This document shows, one piece after another, positions 6,401 to 7,981 of a stretch of DNA of 7,981 nt (its first letter is position 1; each line of letters starts with the position of its first letter). The notes under the pieces are model-generated. The model saw only the letters and a program-made list of their open reading frames with translations, was not told the DNA's origin and searched no databases. The DNA is taken from positions 1-7,981 of the forward strand of contig JAJXTB010000113.1 in the NCBI GenBank assembly GCA_021784205.1, in the 5' to 3' direction. The position numbers were made by a program, and so were the translations under genes. The DNA is from Actinomycetes bacterium. Lineage in GTDB: Bacteria > Actinomycetota > Acidimicrobiia > Acidimicrobiales > RAAP-2.

Positions 6401-6846
6401 ACCAAGATCACGGCGAGCGGCCGGCCCCCTTCGAGGCCATCCAGCGTCTCGGTGCTGATACCGCGGCGATTGCGAAGTCCAGTCAGGCTATCGTGATTCG
6501 CTTCCTCTGAGGCCGCGACGACCTGATTGCCGAGTCGCCGCGTCAGCGTCGCGATCCACACGGCGAAAGAGCACACGAGCACCACCACGACGAGCGACGT
6601 CCATTGACGCTCGGTGTTGACGGTGCGATCGTGGATGCTGAGCGCGAGGGCGACGAGAAACGCGACCAACGAGCCCGCCACCGTCGTGGCGCGCGACACG
6701 TAGGGCGACAACGCGAGGACGGGTACCGTGAGCAAGATCAGTGTGACGTGATGGCTCTTGGCCGCGAGGTCGACGGCGATGACGGCGATTTCCCACGCGA
6801 TACCAGCCGTGATCAACCAACGGCGTGTCGCCCCGTGCCCGTCCAC
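3454..6846 (-). CDS. membrane GGDEF-(PAS-GAF-PAS)-EAL cyclic-di-GMP enzyme
   Basis: An 1130-residue protein predicted to make and break cyclic di-GMP at the membrane. About four hydrophobic segments lie at residues 10-105. A GGDEF cyclase domain (about 114-272) follows, with DLDHFKQVND (150-159), the active-site GGEEF (191-195) and an RxxD inhibitory site, RDQD (182-185), five residues before it. Next come PAS (about 308-418), GAF (430-585, with GRGPTG and RSSIAIP), PAS (602-715, with GHNPRIFQSG and the WRG/NRRKDG segment), an uncertain GAF-like block (722-885) and EAL (905-1125). The EAL catalytic set is present: FEALTR (928-933), N980, EVTE (1005-1008), DDAGAG (1033-1038), KID (1054-1056), EGVE (1090-1093) and QGY (1116-1118). 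In most dual proteins GGDEF directly precedes EAL; here they are far apart. The start is GTG 6846, since an in-frame stop lies four codons upstream. It is convergent with the PAS-GAF-PAS gene. Confidence 0.93.
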   Translation of the reverse strand: MDGHGATRRWLITAGIAWEIAVIAVDLAAKSHHVTLILLTVPVLALSPYVSRATTVAGSLVAFLVALALSIHDRTVNTERQWTSLVVVVLVCSFAVWIATLTRRLGNQVVAASEEANHDSLTGLRNRRGISTETLDGLEGGRPLAVILVDLDHFKQVNDTYGHDTGDQVLIEVAHRLRGAVRDQDVVSRYGGEEFVVLSRSGDDARAIAERILHDLRSQPVDTVSVALSVTASAGVASVDDEGGVEFALLHADEALYAAKRAGRDQVVVWSAAASQLWNQPHDEYVRRAPRDGPTSPTSLIGSVALLEHVHYLIDTGSMAWIDTELSGRIVGASTSVDTLLGVSPDAIVGTMAWNLFDERDRPVARTRRQAILRGEVVGERPLRVQHATRGSRWVIVGATRRASAGEVVGAVMSLREFHAETVQGHALAALLAAGKLFATAESESTLVQQLCDVLVNDGNYVFAWYGRRRDDFTVEKVAMSREHREYLNSISLRYDDSAVGRGPTGRALATELLVAIDDLYSEATFQPWQQAALLHGFRSSIAIPVFASSGLDGVITIYAGESEAFPRVAQETLTQIAILVGSSLERIRTRQRMAESSSQEAILSRAIEQTSDSVLITDVHGQIIFVNDSLLENTGFERDEVIGHNPRIFQSGLTSPEVYTQMWDRLLRRETWRGQVVNRRKDGRLIFEQTTISPLVEGDRIVGYVGVRKDMTGLFALEERLGDVVNEREALALAFAEPLSAAEFAEAARDFCVRLLSLPVIKSARIAVMGTSHSLLPEVIDFHGVLHLGREPIELDPALVARLESGPLLLVSAAEEHIGDRVLAPSLLTALGEESYERAALVGLSWDAAPRALIVMGVGNDADLVHMDDIMFREIGLIATQSLAELAQRYADAYVRRQQMAELIADKSFDTRFQPIVDFRSGATLGFEALTRFQDGRTPDQVFDESGRLGYRGELERACAQSALDQAALLPADAFVTLNFLPSVLGETATRHLINESARPVIVEVTEYAAVDDYSHLLDAIATLPNARLAVDDAGAGHSSLRHVMELNPDIVKIDISLISNIDARPDKQALVASLVHFGSLTGTILVFEGVERAEEFETLSDLAREWPEAILWGQGYWWSRPAPVSRFR

Positions 6847-6852
6847 CGCCTC

Positions 6853-6892
6853 AGATTACGCCCCGGGTCATGTGACGTCGCGGTGCGACGTC
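6853..6892 (-). promoter_or_regulatory. candidate leaderless promoter with an inverted repeat, c-di-GMP enzyme gene
   Basis: On the minus strand TAATCT (6858-6853) fits the TANNNT -10 pattern and would place the transcript start at or next to the GTG at 6846, implying a leaderless mRNA. The GAGGCG just before the GTG is too close for a normal ribosome site, which agrees. A perfect 8-bp inverted repeat, GACGTCGC (6874-6881) and GCGACGTC (6885-6892) around GGT, covers the expected -35 position (GCGACG, 6881-6876). It could be an operator, or a terminator hairpin for the upstream hydrolase gene, whose stop is at 6901-6899. Confidence 0.4.
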
Positions 6893-6898
6893 GACTCG

Positions 6899-7459
6899 TC
6901 ACGGCGTGGCTAGGAGCCACTGGTCGATCGCGCGCGTGACGTCGACGTGCAGTTCGGCGCTGCGAACCGCGTCGGAGACGAACATGCCGTGGTCTGCGCC
7001 GTCAATCTGGACGATGTCTCCACCGATCGCCCGCGCGACCGCAATGTCCCACGCGGGGTCCTCGGTGCCACCGACGAGCAGCTGTCGACCCGAGTTGTGA
7101 GTCATCGCCGCGACAACGTCGGGCACGTGCAGCAGTGGGGTCAGCCAGATGGCGTCGTAGCCGAACTGACTCGCGTAGACCGCGCTACACGTACCGAGCG
7201 ATTTTGCGATCACCAGCACGCGGCCGTCGAAGGCGCCGATCGCGTGCCGCAGCTCGGACCCGACCCAGGTGATGGCCTCCTGGATGTCCAATTGCGGCGC
7301 CTGCCACGACACGGCACGAATTCGCCAGCCACGCTGGGCTGCCACTTTGCCCGCGAAGGTGAGTAGTGGCATCGTCGCCGGATAGTGCTGGCCCGGCAGC
7401 AGTACGGCGAGCCCGACCGGCTGTTCGTTCGCCACCGGCCAATCGACGTACTCGCTCAT
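6899..7459 (-). CDS. small alpha/beta-hydrolase-like protein
   Basis: A 186-residue cytoplasmic protein with alpha/beta-hydrolase features. VLLPGQHYPATMPLL (19-33) is a plausible oxyanion region after the first strand. VIAKSLGT (83-90) is the nucleophile elbow with Ser87. LVGGTEDPAWD (128-138) carries the acid, probably Asp134, and DGADHGMF (153-160) carries His157. The elbow reads A-x-S-x-G rather than G-x-S-x-G, which occurs in some small hydrolases. At under 200 residues there is little room for a cap domain. The substrate cannot be deduced. The start is ATG 7459, preceded by GGGGA at 8 nt; the in-frame TTG at 7474 would add 5 residues. The stop lies 52 bases before the c-di-GMP gene on the same strand, so read-through into that gene is possible, although the latter seems to have its own promoter. 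Confidence 0.78.
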   Translation of the reverse strand: MSEYVDWPVANEQPVGLAVLLPGQHYPATMPLLTFAGKVAAQRGWRIRAVSWQAPQLDIQEAITWVGSELRHAIGAFDGRVLVIAKSLGTCSAVYASQFGYDAIWLTPLLHVPDVVAAMTHNSGRQLLVGGTEDPAWDIAVARAIGGDIVQIDGADHGMFVSDAVRSAELHVDVTRAIDQWLLATP

Positions 7460-7485
7460 GTGCGATGTCCCCAATCTTCTTCGTC

Positions 7486-7491
7486 AGCATA
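7486..7491 (-). promoter_or_regulatory. candidate -10 element of the hydrolase gene
   Basis: TATGCT on the minus strand (7491-7486) fits TANNNT and would start transcription near 7479, giving a leader of about 20 nt that includes the GGGGA ribosome site. No recognisable -35 hexamer is found 16-18 bases upstream, so support is weak. Confidence 0.25.
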
Positions 7492-7597
7492 GGAACGATC
7501 GCCGCTGCCCGCCCGACGAACGCCACATAGTGATGACGGTCGAGCGCGCTTGGACCGCGCACGTCTCGAGAACCGCTCGACACCGGAGCGGCCGTCA

Positions 7598-7609
7598 GGC
7601 CACGTGGCC
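7598..7609. promoter_or_regulatory. 12-bp palindrome, possible operator
   Basis: GGCCACGTGGCC is a perfect 12-bp palindrome in the divergent region between the hydrolase gene and the right-hand gene. It lies about 30 bases upstream of the candidate plus-strand -10 TATACG (7639-7644). Just before it, CCGCTC (7573-7578) and GAGCGG (7586-7591) form a second small dyad. The rest of 7460-7728 shows no gene I can support. Confidence 0.3.
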
Positions 7610-7728
7610 GTGATGACAGCGTCGCGAAAGAGCCCAGGTATACGGTGGGTTCCAGACCGGTCGAGGCGTTGGCGCGACGAGGTGCCAGCCCCCGGGGCCC
7701 GTCTAACACCACGAGAGGCGGGAGACCG

Positions 7729-7981
7729 ATGCGGGAAGGCAAGCCCGGCCCAGATCCCTCGCTCACCTTCGCCGCGCAGGTCGGCGACGAACTGACCCGT
7801 GTGCTGGCCAAGTACGGCGCCGAGGCCGGACACTTCACCGTGCTCGGACCCGATCCCTGGCAGGTGCTCTGGAATGAGGAGCGGACGGGGTTCGTCGCCT
7901 TCCTCGAAGCCCGGCACTGCCTGGTCTCGTGGCGCTCGCCCGTGGCCGAGCCGTCCCAACAGGCCCAACTCGTCGCGCGCC
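7729..7981 (+). CDS. N-terminal part of a DUF2156-like protein
   Basis: Open to the window edge: 84 codons from ATG 7729 without a stop, with strong G/C third-position bias. GGGAG (7720-7724) lies 4 nt before the ATG as ribosome site. The visible sequence has a helical start (LTFAAQVGDELTRVLAKYGA, 12-31), then HFTVLGPDPWQVLWNEE (35-51), GFVAFLEARHCLVSWRSPVA (54-73) and EPSQQAQLVAR (74-84). This pattern, with an FxVLGPD-like strand, an aromatic strand and a P-V/I turn followed by a helix, resembles the start of DUF2156, the C-terminal domain of phosphatidylglycerol lysyltransferases (MprF family). That domain transfers aminoacyl groups from aminoacyl-tRNA to lipids in characterised members. 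No membrane segment is visible, so it may be a stand-alone domain. Coding status is firm, the family assignment moderate, the substrate unknown. Confidence 0.7.
   Translation, partial: MREGKPGPDPSLTFAAQVGDELTRVLAKYGAEAGHFTVLGPDPWQVLWNEERTGFVAFLEARHCLVSWRSPVAEPSQQAQLVAR

Noticed and set aside
7550..7795. 81-codon plus-strand open frame
   Set aside because: It overlaps the start of the right-hand gene in another frame, and has poor codon bias and no recognisable motif.
7456..7968. Minus-strand open frames across the right-hand region
   Set aside because: They run antisense to the well-supported plus-strand frame starting at 7729, are rich in R, G and P, and have no ribosome site or family resemblance.

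Overview
The window is a GC-rich bacterial chromosome segment from an actinobacterium. The evidence is the linked fhaA-fhaB-pstP genes beside a divergent tRNA-Leu(CAG), the G/C bias at third codon positions, frequent GTG and TTG starts, and -10 elements of the TANNNT type. The compact FhaA and the style of the signalling proteins would fit a deep-branching group such as Acidimicrobiia, but that placement is inference.

Left part (1-1460, minus strand): three tightly packed genes are read leftwards. They encode a compact FhaA (DUF3662 + FHA), a membrane-anchored FhaB-like FHA protein, and the N-terminal 121 residues of a PP2C phosphatase (PstP type) cut by the window edge. Both junctions are TTGA overlaps, where a TTG start shares bases with the previous TGA stop, so the genes are probably translationally coupled. 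In known actinobacteria this cluster continues into rodA, pbpA and Ser/Thr kinase genes and controls cell growth and division; none of those is visible here.

Region 1461-2093 holds an elaborate two-part hairpin in the fhaA leader, a small dyad spanning overlapping divergent -10 elements, and tRNA-Leu(CAG) with an encoded CCA end. It ends in about 460 bases with no convincing gene. That stretch contains weak inverted repeats, one doubtful small reading frame and a possible promoter for the next gene.

Central part (2094-6846): two convergent signalling genes meet with 7 bases between their stop codons. The plus-strand gene encodes a soluble PAS-GAF-PAS protein with no output domain. The minus-strand gene encodes an 1130-residue membrane cyclic-di-GMP enzyme. 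Its GGDEF domain (GGEEF, with an RxxD inhibitory site) lies near the N-terminus and its complete EAL domain is at the C-terminus, with about 630 residues of sensory domains between them. A hairpin between the two genes contains both stop codons. The enzyme gene seems to have a leaderless GTG start and an inverted repeat over its -35 region.

Right part (6899-7981): a small alpha/beta-hydrolase-like gene lies upstream of the c-di-GMP gene on the same strand. Divergent from it is the start of a plus-strand gene that resembles the DUF2156 (phosphatidylglycerol lysyltransferase C-terminal) family and runs off the window. The intergenic region holds a perfect 12-bp palindrome.

Overall the window combines a conserved cell-envelope phospho-signalling operon with an accessory c-di-GMP module. 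I found no mobile element, CRISPR array or clear defence system. The most unusual items are the split GGDEF/EAL architecture with its convergent sensor partner, and the structured fhaA leader.
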